Assembly (NCBI RefSeq): GCF_011089885.1
Contig: NZ_JAANBD010000028.1
Location: 248,001-312,000, forward strand
Length of the DNA stretch: 64,000 bases
Direction of reading: 5' to 3'
DNA from: Thioalkalivibrio sp. XN279
GTDB taxonomy: Bacteria; Pseudomonadota; Gammaproteobacteria; Steroidobacterales; XN24
Part shown: positions 8,403 through 16,564 of the stretch, piece after piece
Layout of the letters: every line of letters begins with the position of its first letter
Position numbering within the stretch: position 1 is the first letter of the stretch
Translations under genes and position numbers: made by a program
The notes under the pieces: model-generated
What the model was told of the DNA's origin: nothing
The model's input: only the letters and a program-made list of their open reading frames with translations
The model's database searches: none

Positions 8403-9827
8403 TCATATCCAAAGGGCGAGAGCCGCGGTGACCAGCGCGAAGCCAGAAAAGATGAACGCTGAGCGTGCAGCTGCGGCTCGTACGAAACGGAGTTCACCCC
8501 CATCGAACAGGCGAAAGCAACGCATCCAGGACACCAGTGTCGACACGGTGTGGTACACCGCGTAGACAACACACAGCGCGATGACGCTACCAGCCCCGAC
8601 CACCGCCGCTGCAGCAATGAGCGTAACAATGGTCAGGGCAGCCGACATTGAGGCTTGGAAAGTGTAGTCTTTACGAGCCACTAAAATACAATATGGGACA
8701 TAGCCAAGCGCACCGCAGGCTAAACCCGGCAGCAGCACACCGACATACGTGGCGACAGGCGCGGCCACGCCCGTATCACCTAACCATGCGCTCGTAATAG
8801 GCTCACGAAACAGCCAGAGCGCGGCTGTTGGGAACAGGGTCACAACGGAGATCACGTTGACAAATTGCCGTAGGGTAACCGCTGCATCGGAGGGGTTTGC
8901 CGTTGCTATGCTTCTCACGATCCGTGGCTGGAAGAACTGAACCACCGGGCCAGCAAAAGCCGTGACGGGTGCCATACACAAGGACATAGCGAGAAAGTAT
9001 GGCGTAACAGCAGCAGGCGAGGCGAGTCCCGCCAAGATGACCTTATCGAGGTTCATCACTGCTGCCCCTGCAAGACCGAACAGCATTAGCGAGCGGCCCT
9101 GCCGAAGAAAATGAGCCACAGTCACCTTGGACCTGGCGGCGCTAGCGTTCGGCAGCACATCCACCCCGATCAAGCGGAAGCTGCGCACGTAGGTGACGAA
9201 CCAATGGACGATGGCGCAACCCGCCTGGGTCCACAGAAAAACTGACAAGCTCGGCGTGATGAGGTGTAAGGCCGCAAGCGTAATGACGGCCCTGAGAATG
9301 GCGCCAAAGAACTGCAATGCCGAAGCCGTACCAAAGTGGCGGCGGGCCAAAAGTGCGGACTGACCAACGTTCTGCGCGGTGAGCGCCGCGAACATCAGCA
9401 TCGACGCCACCACGTCGGTAATGCTCAACCACGCGCCGGAAACCATGCCAACCGCCAGAGCTATCGGGAGAAGCGCCGCGTACAGCGCGACGATGATTCG
9501 GGTGCCGGTCTGCAAGATGCGGATCGCGGTTGCATCGCCATCCGGCGCCGCGGCTATATCGCGGCCAACGATGATCGACACACCCAAATCCAGCATAAGC
9601 ATCAGAGCCTGGACCGAGAGCACTACCGCAACAATCCCAAATGTGTCGGGCCCGAGAATGCGGCTGAATGCGGGTAGGACCAAGAGGCCAACCAGCAACG
9701 CGCCGAACTTGCTACCGTAAAGCAGGGACAAATCGCGGCCCGCACATCTCTTCCGGATCGCCGGGTCCAAGTACGATACTGGCCGCCGTCTGGGTGGCAT
9801 TTTGTATGGACGTACCGACGTGCCCAT
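8403..9827 (-). CDS. Polysaccharide flippase, Wzx/MOP superfamily
   Basis: This 474-residue protein is strongly hydrophobic, with roughly twelve to fourteen membrane helices and the basic N-terminal cap and SKFGALLVGLLVLPAFSRILG first helix usual for oligosaccharide flippases. It should move undecaprenyl-diphosphate-linked repeat units from the cytoplasmic to the periplasmic face for the polymerase encoded downstream. The ATG at 9827 is chosen because it lies three bases after the stop of the upstream DegT gene. The longer frame would overlap that gene by about 70 bases. A further in-frame ATG nine codons on is also possible. Sequence divergence within the family prevents naming the substrate. 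Confidence 0.85.
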   Translation of the reverse strand: MGTSVRPYKMPPRRRPVSYLDPAIRKRCAGRDLSLLYGSKFGALLVGLLVLPAFSRILGPDTFGIVAVVLSVQALMLMLDLGVSIIVGRDIAAAPDGDATAIRILQTGTRIIVALYAALLPIALAVGMVSGAWLSITDVVASMLMFAALTAQNVGQSALLARRHFGTASALQFFGAILRAVITLAALHLITPSLSVFLWTQAGCAIVHWFVTYVRSFRLIGVDVLPNASAARSKVTVAHFLRQGRSLMLFGLAGAAVMNLDKVILAGLASPAAVTPYFLAMSLCMAPVTAFAGPVVQFFQPRIVRSIATANPSDAAVTLRQFVNVISVVTLFPTAALWLFREPITSAWLGDTGVAAPVATYVGVLLPGLACGALGYVPYCILVARKDYTFQASMSAALTIVTLIAAAAVVGAGSVIALCVVYAVYHTVSTLVSWMRCFRLFDGGELRFVRAAAARSAFIFSGFALVTAALALWI

Positions 9828-9829
9828 AC

Positions 9830-10954
9830 CTAGTGTCCGAACACGGCTTGCAAAGTGTTCGTCATTTGTATCGATTGAGACTCGTCTATCCACCACCCGC
9901 ACGGGACCGCCAGCACCTGTGACATGAATGAATCGGTGCCTGGCAGTGCACGTCGCAACGCATCGAACCCGCTGTAAACGTCATTTCGCTGGTGGAGACG
10001 CGTGGCCTGTAAGCCTCGAGATTGGAGTTCCAGTATGGCTTGATCCCGGCGATCAGCGAGGAAAAGAAAGGTCCAATAAGCTGGCACTGTGCCCCGCCGT
10101 GCCACGACGGGTTTCGCGCCTTGCATGTTACTGCACTCGCGAAGGATATGATGGGCGACATCGCGTGTTCGTTCCTGCCTTGCGCCCAGTGACGATAACT
10201 GCTCCAGGGCCACCGCGGCGCTAAGCTGATTGAGCGCGCTGGACCAGCCGATCTCTTCCACGTCACACTGGGGATCAATCTCTCCCAGGCTATCCCGAAA
10301 GCTAGACGCATCGATGCCGAATCGGCGCAGCCGTGTTGCGCGTGCGGCGGTCTCGGCGTTGGGGCACACCAGTATGCCGCCCTCTATGGCATTGATCTGG
10401 CGGTTGGGATAAAGCGAGTAGACGGCGTAGTCTCCCAACCTGCCCACTGGCTCGCCCGCGCTGGTGGCGCCGAGCGCGGCGTTACAGTCCTCGATTACGG
10501 CAATGCCTCGTTCGCGACAGACCGTTACGATCTCTTCCATAGGCGCAGGGTAACCCGCTATGTGGTAAACCATCACTGCTCGAGTCCTCGGTGTGATGGC
10601 TCTCTTGAGATCGTCCGGCGAAATGGCGGCATTCGTCGCATCGATGTCGACCCAGACGGCGCGCGCACCCAAGCGCGCGATTGGCGCCGTAGATGCCAGA
10701 CAAGAAAAGGCCTGGGTCAGCACGTCGTCACCCGGACCAACGCCCGCTAAGTGAAGCGCCAATATCATTGCGCTGGTCATGTCGCTTGTAGACACGACGT
10801 GCGGCCGATTCACAAGCCGGGAGAATTCCAGCTCGAACTGCGCCACCTTAGGACCTGCTGCGATCTGCCCTGAACGCAGAACCTGGAGTGCGGCTAACTC
10901 CATTTCGGCCGAGTGTACAGGACTGAACAGACGGATCATCGAATCGAGCGACAC
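9830..10954 (-). CDS. DegT/DnrJ/EryC1/StrS family protein lacking the PLP-binding lysine (degenerate aminotransferase homologue)
   Basis: This 374-residue protein has the full fold of the sugar aminotransferase family and is related to its upstream neighbour; both end with an unusual PCGWW motif. The PLP-lysine position reads YPNRQINAIEGG, so the Schiff-base lysine is Arg185 (codon CGC at 10402-10400). The aspartate that pairs with the PLP ring nitrogen is kept (Asp156), but the following His/Gln position is Ala159 and the phosphate-binding S/N-G-T motif reads D-M-T. It therefore cannot form the normal internal aldimine. It may be a regulatory or partner subunit, or have another reaction. The GTG start has a GGGG Shine-Dalgarno; stop of the neighbour lies three bases upstream. 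Confidence 0.85.
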   Translation of the reverse strand: MSLDSMIRLFSPVHSAEMELAALQVLRSGQIAAGPKVAQFELEFSRLVNRPHVVSTSDMTSAMILALHLAGVGPGDDVLTQAFSCLASTAPIARLGARAVWVDIDATNAAISPDDLKRAITPRTRAVMVYHIAGYPAPMEEIVTVCRERGIAVIEDCNAALGATSAGEPVGRLGDYAVYSLYPNRQINAIEGGILVCPNAETAARATRLRRFGIDASSFRDSLGEIDPQCDVEEIGWSSALNQLSAAVALEQLSSLGARQERTRDVAHHILRECSNMQGAKPVVARRGTVPAYWTFLFLADRRDQAILELQSRGLQATRLHQRNDVYSGFDALRRALPGTDSFMSQVLAVPCGWWIDESQSIQMTNTLQAVFGH

Positions 10955-10957
10955 GAA

Positions 10958-12043
10958 TCACCCCTTGGAAAGGGCGTCAATTATGCGTTCGCGATCGGCG
11001 TCGGTCACCCACCAACCACACGGAAGGTGTGTGAGCCGCCGGTAAAAAGTGTCCAGACCAGGTAACGGGCGTCGCATAGCAGCGAACACCGAGTGCAAAT
11101 GATTAGGTCGATGTAACTTGGATGCTGCCACATCTACGGCAGCAAGGCGTCGCTCCACACCTTCTGAATCGTCACTAAGAACCGAGTAGAGCCAATATGA
11201 AGGCGCAGCGGTTGGCTCAAAGCGAGTGATGGACAAGCCGGCGATCTTCGGGATGCACTCGTCGAAAAACCGGCCATTTGCTATGTGTCGATCGATGAGT
11301 GACCTGATCCATTTGAGCTGCGCAAGCCCGATGACAGCCGCGACGTTGTGCATATTGTACTTGAAGCCATATCGGGTGATATCCACCTCCGTGCGCGGCA
11401 CACCCTTGGCCAACCCGAACCAGCGCAGCCGTCGCGCGAGCTCAACCTTCCCGAGGTCCCGCATCGTTAGCATTCCACCATCGATGGTGGTCATGTGTTT
11501 GATGGCCTGAAACGAGAAAATCGCGAAATCACCCACGGTACCGATACCTTGGCCGCCATAGGTTGCACCGAGGCTATGTGCTGCGTCTTCTATCAGTACG
11601 ATATCATGCCTATCCGCCAACGTTCGCAGCGCTGCCAGTGGGGCCGGGAATCCTGCGTAGTGGACGACTACGATTGCACGGGTGCGCGGTCCGATTAATG
11701 ACTCGACCGATGCCGGGTCCAGATTGCCGGTGTCAGGCTCCACATCGGCAAACACAGGCACGGCGCCACATTGAAGAATGACCACGTTCGTCGGCTCAGC
11801 GGTCATAGAAGTGGTGATGACCTCGTCACCTGGCTTCACGTCAGCCAGCAATATCGCGAGATGGAGCGCCGCAGTGCCGCTGCTCACCCCGAGCGCAATA
11901 GGAAGGCCGAAGGTCTCGGCGAAGCACTTCTCAAAATGATAGACATGCTCGCCTTCGCCAATGAAGCCGCTGTAAAGCACCTCCTCCAGTGCCGACAGGA
12001 GACTCTCCCGGGGTGGCATCGCGACTTTTACTAATGGAATCAT
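10958..12043 (-). CDS. DegT/DnrJ/EryC1/StrS family PLP-dependent sugar aminotransferase
   Basis: This 361-residue protein keeps the family's catalytic set: SSGTAAL phosphate loop (54-60), the IEDAAHS block with Asp153 and His156, and the PLP lysine Lys182 in FQAIKHMTTIDGG. Such enzymes transfer an amino group from glutamate to a 4- or 3-keto nucleotide sugar in the cytoplasm. A likely substrate is the keto sugar made by the dehydratase at 7362-8375. It lies three bases upstream of the lysine-less paralogue, with which it shares the terminal PCGWW motif. DegT active sites are built across a dimer interface, so the two could form a mixed dimer. The exact sugar product is unknown. Confidence 0.9.
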   Translation of the reverse strand: MIPLVKVAMPPRESLLSALEEVLYSGFIGEGEHVYHFEKCFAETFGLPIALGVSSGTAALHLAILLADVKPGDEVITTSMTAEPTNVVILQCGAVPVFADVEPDTGNLDPASVESLIGPRTRAIVVVHYAGFPAPLAALRTLADRHDIVLIEDAAHSLGATYGGQGIGTVGDFAIFSFQAIKHMTTIDGGMLTMRDLGKVELARRLRWFGLAKGVPRTEVDITRYGFKYNMHNVAAVIGLAQLKWIRSLIDRHIANGRFFDECIPKIAGLSITRFEPTAAPSYWLYSVLSDDSEGVERRLAAVDVAASKLHRPNHLHSVFAAMRRPLPGLDTFYRRLTHLPCGWWVTDADRERIIDALSKG

Positions 12044-12070
12044 GAGAGTGGTTGAATCGTCAGACGGGCA

Positions 12071-12937
12071 TCATGGGGCCGCGCGAAAGCGGGCCTTGTT
12101 TCCAGCAAGAAACTTCAGGATTCGCTGCTCCGATTCGTTGACGCGCTTGTTGTATGTCTTATCCTCAACACAGCATACCGTGACATCCGACATGCTTTCC
12201 CGCATTGCGTATGCCGTCTCACGATCGCGCACGAAAGCTACGCGGTCCGCACATGATGGCAGGCTGAAGATCAGGAGACCGGGGGTAGTGTCGTCGAGCG
12301 ATGCCCCACCAATTTCAGCGACGGCATCGTGAAGCCACTGTGTGAGCATGCACCACTTCTCATCCAACGTAACATCGCGATAAAACGAGAGCCCCGACTT
12401 GGGAGCGGCCGGAGATCCGGCAATGACCATTGAACCCGGCCACGACTTGGTGATGTTTGAACTGATTAGTGCCACGAGCCTGCGGCCAAGCGTCACGCCG
12501 GAAGCGACAATACAGGACCCCACCAACCAGACATCGTCTTCGATCAGAACAGGACGCTCACCAATTAGAGTGCAGCCCTCCATCTGTTCGCCTGCAGCAA
12601 CATGAGTCCACAACTGGGAGTACATGCCTACGCGCACGCCATTTCCGATGGCAATTCCGCCTGTGCCATCAATTACACAGTGCTGGCCGAACCAGCAGTG
12701 CTCGCCTATCGTGACGGACCTGCCGCTGAGAACTAAGCATCGGTCATGTAGTGTTGTCCAGTCACCAATCAAAACGTCGCCACCCGAACAAACTATCCTG
12801 ACGCCGGGCCCGAGCTGGCAGTAGTCGCCGATGGTCACTGTGCCTGGTTTCGCGAACACGACCTCGGCTGAGGAATGAATCTGCGTGCGGCGACCGACGT
12901 CTACGACTCCAGTGCCGGCAGTCTGGAACTGAGTCAT
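12071..12937 (-). CDS. Left-handed beta-helix (hexapeptide repeat) acyltransferase with C-terminal extension
   Basis: Residues ~20-185 of 288 are imperfect hexapeptide repeats of the [LIV]-G-x4 type (VTIGDYCQLGPGVRIV, VLIGDWTTL, VTIGEHCWFGQHCVI, IAIGNGVRVG), the mark of trimeric left-handed beta-helix acyltransferases. TH in QLWTHVA is a candidate catalytic histidine. The ~100-residue C-terminal part (from about DVTLDEKWCML) is not a family feature that I recognise. It probably acetylates a sugar, perhaps the amino group placed by the neighbouring aminotransferase. It sits between the chain-length protein and the aminotransferase pair, with gaps of 27-37 bases, all on the minus strand. Confidence 0.8.
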   Translation of the reverse strand: MTQFQTAGTGVVDVGRRTQIHSSAEVVFAKPGTVTIGDYCQLGPGVRIVCSGGDVLIGDWTTLHDRCLVLSGRSVTIGEHCWFGQHCVIDGTGGIAIGNGVRVGMYSQLWTHVAAGEQMEGCTLIGERPVLIEDDVWLVGSCIVASGVTLGRRLVALISSNITKSWPGSMVIAGSPAAPKSGLSFYRDVTLDEKWCMLTQWLHDAVAEIGGASLDDTTPGLLIFSLPSCADRVAFVRDRETAYAMRESMSDVTVCCVEDKTYNKRVNESEQRILKFLAGNKARFRAAP

Positions 12938-12974
12938 GTTCTACCCCTTCTGGATTGTTGCTCGGAAAGGCACG

Positions 12975-13901
12975 TCATTTCTGCTCAGACCGAATAAGGT
13001 GGACGATCAACACAGAAAAAACGCCGAGTGCGCCGCCCAGAAAAGTTCCAACAAGAACGATTAGAGTCCGCTTTGGCCTAACACTTTGCTTTGGCGGCGA
13101 TGCCGCATCCACAACACGGAACGCAAAGTCGTCGTTTCCGCGTGCCAACATTAGCTTTTGAAGCTCGCTTTCCAGCAACCTCCCGATCGACTGTTGCAGC
13201 GTAACTACGTTTGCTCGGGCGAACTCCGACTGGAGATAGGCGACGTTGGCCTCCGCCTCCCGCAACGCACGCTCGCGCAACCTGCTGTTAAGACGCTGAA
13301 CCAGCGCGTTGGCCCACTCCGCAGCCAGTTCTGGCTGGGTCCATTCGACTCCGAGCGTCACCATTCGCGTTTGACCATCCTCGCTGACTTCAAGAACATT
13401 CTCGTGAAAATACCTCACCGCATCCCGTACATCAGGCCACTCCTCTGGTGCATCTCCCCGCCAGCGCTCTTGCTGCGAATCCCATTTTTCAGCAAAGAAG
13501 ACCGGCAGCAAGTCGAAGTCCTCGATGAACTCCCGCGCGAACTCGCGGGACTTGAGGCCCGCTATCGCCTCAGCACTGCCACGACCACCTACGCTAACCC
13601 CTGCCAGCGCTGCCAGTCCACCGAGCTGCCCGCCCAGGGATGCCGAGGTCTCTTCTTCCGCCGGAGCCAGCACTACCTCGGCGCGATACCATTGGCTAGC
13701 CGTCAGTGCATAAGTGACAGCGGAAACAGTAAAAACCGAGGTCACCGCGATGATCAGCCACTTTCCACGCCACGTTGCATTCCAGAGCTCACGCAAGCCC
13801 ATATGGTCATCGTGCAGCCCGCCAAGTGCCTGCTCCGGCATGACGTACACCAAGCGCTGTCCCGCAGGCGATCCTTGATGCAGCTTCTCTTCGGTCGTCA
13901 T
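12975..13901 (-). CDS. Wzz-family polysaccharide chain-length determinant / co-polymerase
   Basis: This 308-residue inner membrane protein has the Wzz layout: cytoplasmic N-terminus, first membrane helix at about 47-66, a long periplasmic helical region, and a proline-rich PPKQSVRPKR stretch before the second helix (about 279-303). It controls the number of repeat units added by the polymerase. There is no C-terminal tyrosine kinase domain, so it is not a Wzc fusion, and no separate kinase is in the window. It is four bases downstream of the large SLBB export gene, which suggests that both belong to one operon with the Wzi-like gene. Confidence 0.87.
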   Translation of the reverse strand: MTTEEKLHQGSPAGQRLVYVMPEQALGGLHDDHMGLRELWNATWRGKWLIIAVTSVFTVSAVTYALTASQWYRAEVVLAPAEEETSASLGGQLGGLAALAGVSVGGRGSAEAIAGLKSREFAREFIEDFDLLPVFFAEKWDSQQERWRGDAPEEWPDVRDAVRYFHENVLEVSEDGQTRMVTLGVEWTQPELAAEWANALVQRLNSRLRERALREAEANVAYLQSEFARANVVTLQQSIGRLLESELQKLMLARGNDDFAFRVVDAASPPKQSVRPKRTLIVLVGTFLGGALGVFSVLIVHLIRSEQK

Positions 13902-13905
13902 GGCG

Positions 13906-16557
13906 CTAGAAGGAATTCACCGCCGCCACCGCGACAGCCAAATTAAAGATAATCGATGTCACCGCACTCCACAGCGGCAGCGGTCGCATCCGCTCGATAT
14001 CCATCGGAACCACGATCGTGTCACCCGGTTGGACTGTCATATCCGCCTCGCTGAACCACCTGCGGGAGCCATTCGCGTGGACCTGCCCATTGGCCCGCAC
14101 AACGTAGATTCGGTCCGTGTCCGCGCGGCGCGTCATGCCGCCGCTCAGATTGATGTAATCGTCGCGGCTCAGCCCCTTCGCGAACAGGATCGAGGTGGGG
14201 CTCTGGACCTCACCGAGCACAGTCACGGACTGCATGGGACCGGGCACCATTAGCACGTCGCCGTCCTCGAGTATGACGTCCCCAGCCGAGCCGAGTTCGG
14301 CCTGCAACACTCTGTTCAAGTCCATCGCCAGCCGCCCGACCGGCGTCGCCGACTGAAGGTCGCCGAGCAAGCTCCGCCCGGTCGCAATGGTTTCCATGGC
14401 CTGGGCGTCACCGGCGGCCTGCCCAGCCTGGGCGCCCTCCAACGCGAGCGCTGAAAGGTCGGCTTCCATGCGCCGAGATAACTGTCTAAGCTGTTCGGCC
14501 TCGCGCTCACGCAGCTGTTCGCGCGTAAATACGGCACCCTCCGGGAAGGCGCGGTCGGTCAGGCCGCCAGCTCTTTGGAGCACGGACAACAAGGTCTCGC
14601 CCTTGCGGATCGGATACGTACCGGGGAACCGGACCTCTCCGAGCAACGTCACCGACTCCTGCTCACGCCAGTTGGTTACTTCCTTGACGTGGAGGAAGTC
14701 ATAGGGCTGGAGCATGAAGTCCGCGTGGGGATCGCCGGCTGCGATGCCGGCCAAGTCCACCTCGACCAGCTCTGCCTCCCGATACTCGCCGCCCATGACC
14801 TGGTATCGAGTCACCTCAGCGGACGCGATATAGGCACTCTCGCTCAGGCTGCCGCCCGCCCGCAACAGGTCGCTGACGGTCATCCCCGGCTCGAGCGGGT
14901 AGGTGCCCGGGTCGCGGACTCGGCCATCGACGCGCACCAGCTGCGCCGGCGCCTCCAGGCTAGCCTGTAATTCCAGTTCCTCGAGCAGTGCGTCTACCAC
15001 GGCGCGGCGGTCAGCCGCCAACCGGCGCTCAAGTTCCTCCTCTGACAGTTCCGTACCGGCAGCTGCCCCGTTGTCAGGCTGCCCATTGGGCATGCGCTGC
15101 TGTCCGGCTTGTTGCAGCGGCGTCAACTCTGGTGGCATCAGCTCTTCCGGCAACGCCTCCCGCGTGAATACGTTCACGCGATCGCCCGGCCGCAACTCCA
15201 CATCCGCCGCCGAGCCTGGGGCGTCGAGCGCCTGCTCCAGGTCGGCCGACAGCGCCACGATCCGGCGACTCGGTCGCAGCTCGCGCCGGATCAGGAGGTA
15301 ATTGGCGTCGGCCAGTGGCTTGAGGTATTCGAGCGAGGGCAGCAGGTCGCTGATCCTCATGCCAGGCCGATACTGCACCGCTCGCGGCCGGAACACGTGG
15401 CCGGCGAGCTCGATCCGGTTGTCCATGCGGTCGATCACAGCCGGCACGTCGACGAGGTCGCCGGCCTTGACCCCGGCCGCGCGCCCGGTGGCCGTGACGA
15501 GATCGAGATCCAGGATCACCCGGTCCTGCGAGTCGTTGACGCGTGACAAAGTGGCGCCCTGTGGATGCGCGGTCGCGGTGAGGCCGCCGGCGAGGCGCAC
15601 GAGCTCCTCGGCCGTGGTGGCGCTTTGCAGCTCGTATATGGCCGGTCGGTTGACCTCGCCCTGGATGCCGACGCGGGTGCCGACCGGAGGGATGAAGATC
15701 ACGTCCCCCGGCTGCAGCCTGGCGTCTGCGCGCGTGTCGCCCCGGAGCAGCAGGTCGTACAGGTCGAGCGTGCCGACCACCTGGCCGTTGCGCTTGTGCC
15801 GGATGTTGCGCAGCGAACCGATCGGCTTTACGCCGCCGCTGGAGAACAGCGCATTGGTGATGGTCGAGAGGCTGCTGACCATGTAGGAGCCGGGACGCGT
15901 CGCCTCGCCAAGTACGAAGACGCGGATGGACCGCAGCTCACCCATTGAAACGCTGGCGCTGACGCCGATCATCTGTTGGCTGACGCGGTCCTGCAGCAGC
16001 TGCCGCATCTGGTCGAAGCCCAACCCCGCCACCTGGATCGGACCGAGCTCAGGGAAGTTGATGGCGCCGTCGCGGTTCACCACAAGGCTGAAGTTACCCG
16101 GCGTCTTGCCGAACAGCTGCACCTGCACAGTGTCACCCACGCCCACCTCGAAGTCCGTCGGCACCGGGATATCCGTGACGGGCGCGAACGTGGAAGGCAC
16201 GCCGGCGAACAGGTCGTAGCCGAACAGCGGCAGGCCGGTCGCCTCGTCGAGCACCTGCTCACGCACGGCGGGACCCTCGTCCGTGGCGCCGTTGAGCCCG
16301 TTGCGCCCGTTCATGCCCTGCGCATCGCCACGCGGATCGCCCTGCGACGGCTGCTGCAGTCGCTGGTCCTGGATCGTGTTGCCGCTGCGCTGCTGGTACT
16401 GCTCCATCAGCTGGCGCTGCTGCTCGGGCGGCAGCTGGCGAAACATCTCGAGCTGCTGCGGCGTCGGCGTCTGCGCCTGGACGCCCGCGGCGAGCAGCAT
16501 CCCGGCCAGCATCATCCCCGCCAGCAGGCGGCCTAAGAATCGCGTCATGTGCCTCAT
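13906..16557 (-). CDS. Large SLBB-domain polysaccharide export protein (Wza-related)
   Basis: This 883-residue protein has an N-terminal signal peptide (hydrophobic run ending VQAQ), a Q/P-rich linker, a Poly_export domain (YVGVGDTVQVQLFGKTPG-like region near 150-230) and several SLBB repeats recognised by GLTATA, GSLSES and GGLTDRAFPEGAVF-type turns. A C-terminal hydrophobic segment is present. Ordinary Wza is about 380 residues; long versions with repeated SLBB units are a known variant. It should form the periplasmic and outer membrane conduit for the polysaccharide. An ATG three codons downstream (16548) has a nearer GAGG and is an alternative start. The Wzi-like gene ends eight bases upstream. 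Confidence 0.9.
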   Translation of the reverse strand: MRHMTRFLGRLLAGMMLAGMLLAAGVQAQTPTPQQLEMFRQLPPEQQRQLMEQYQQRSGNTIQDQRLQQPSQGDPRGDAQGMNGRNGLNGATDEGPAVREQVLDEATGLPLFGYDLFAGVPSTFAPVTDIPVPTDFEVGVGDTVQVQLFGKTPGNFSLVVNRDGAINFPELGPIQVAGLGFDQMRQLLQDRVSQQMIGVSASVSMGELRSIRVFVLGEATRPGSYMVSSLSTITNALFSSGGVKPIGSLRNIRHKRNGQVVGTLDLYDLLLRGDTRADARLQPGDVIFIPPVGTRVGIQGEVNRPAIYELQSATTAEELVRLAGGLTATAHPQGATLSRVNDSQDRVILDLDLVTATGRAAGVKAGDLVDVPAVIDRMDNRIELAGHVFRPRAVQYRPGMRISDLLPSLEYLKPLADANYLLIRRELRPSRRIVALSADLEQALDAPGSAADVELRPGDRVNVFTREALPEELMPPELTPLQQAGQQRMPNGQPDNGAAAGTELSEEELERRLAADRRAVVDALLEELELQASLEAPAQLVRVDGRVRDPGTYPLEPGMTVSDLLRAGGSLSESAYIASAEVTRYQVMGGEYREAELVEVDLAGIAAGDPHADFMLQPYDFLHVKEVTNWREQESVTLLGEVRFPGTYPIRKGETLLSVLQRAGGLTDRAFPEGAVFTREQLREREAEQLRQLSRRMEADLSALALEGAQAGQAAGDAQAMETIATGRSLLGDLQSATPVGRLAMDLNRVLQAELGSAGDVILEDGDVLMVPGPMQSVTVLGEVQSPTSILFAKGLSRDDYINLSGGMTRRADTDRIYVVRANGQVHANGSRRWFSEADMTVQPGDTIVVPMDIERMRPLPLWSAVTSIIFNLAVAVAAVNSF

Positions 16558-16564
16558 AATCCGT

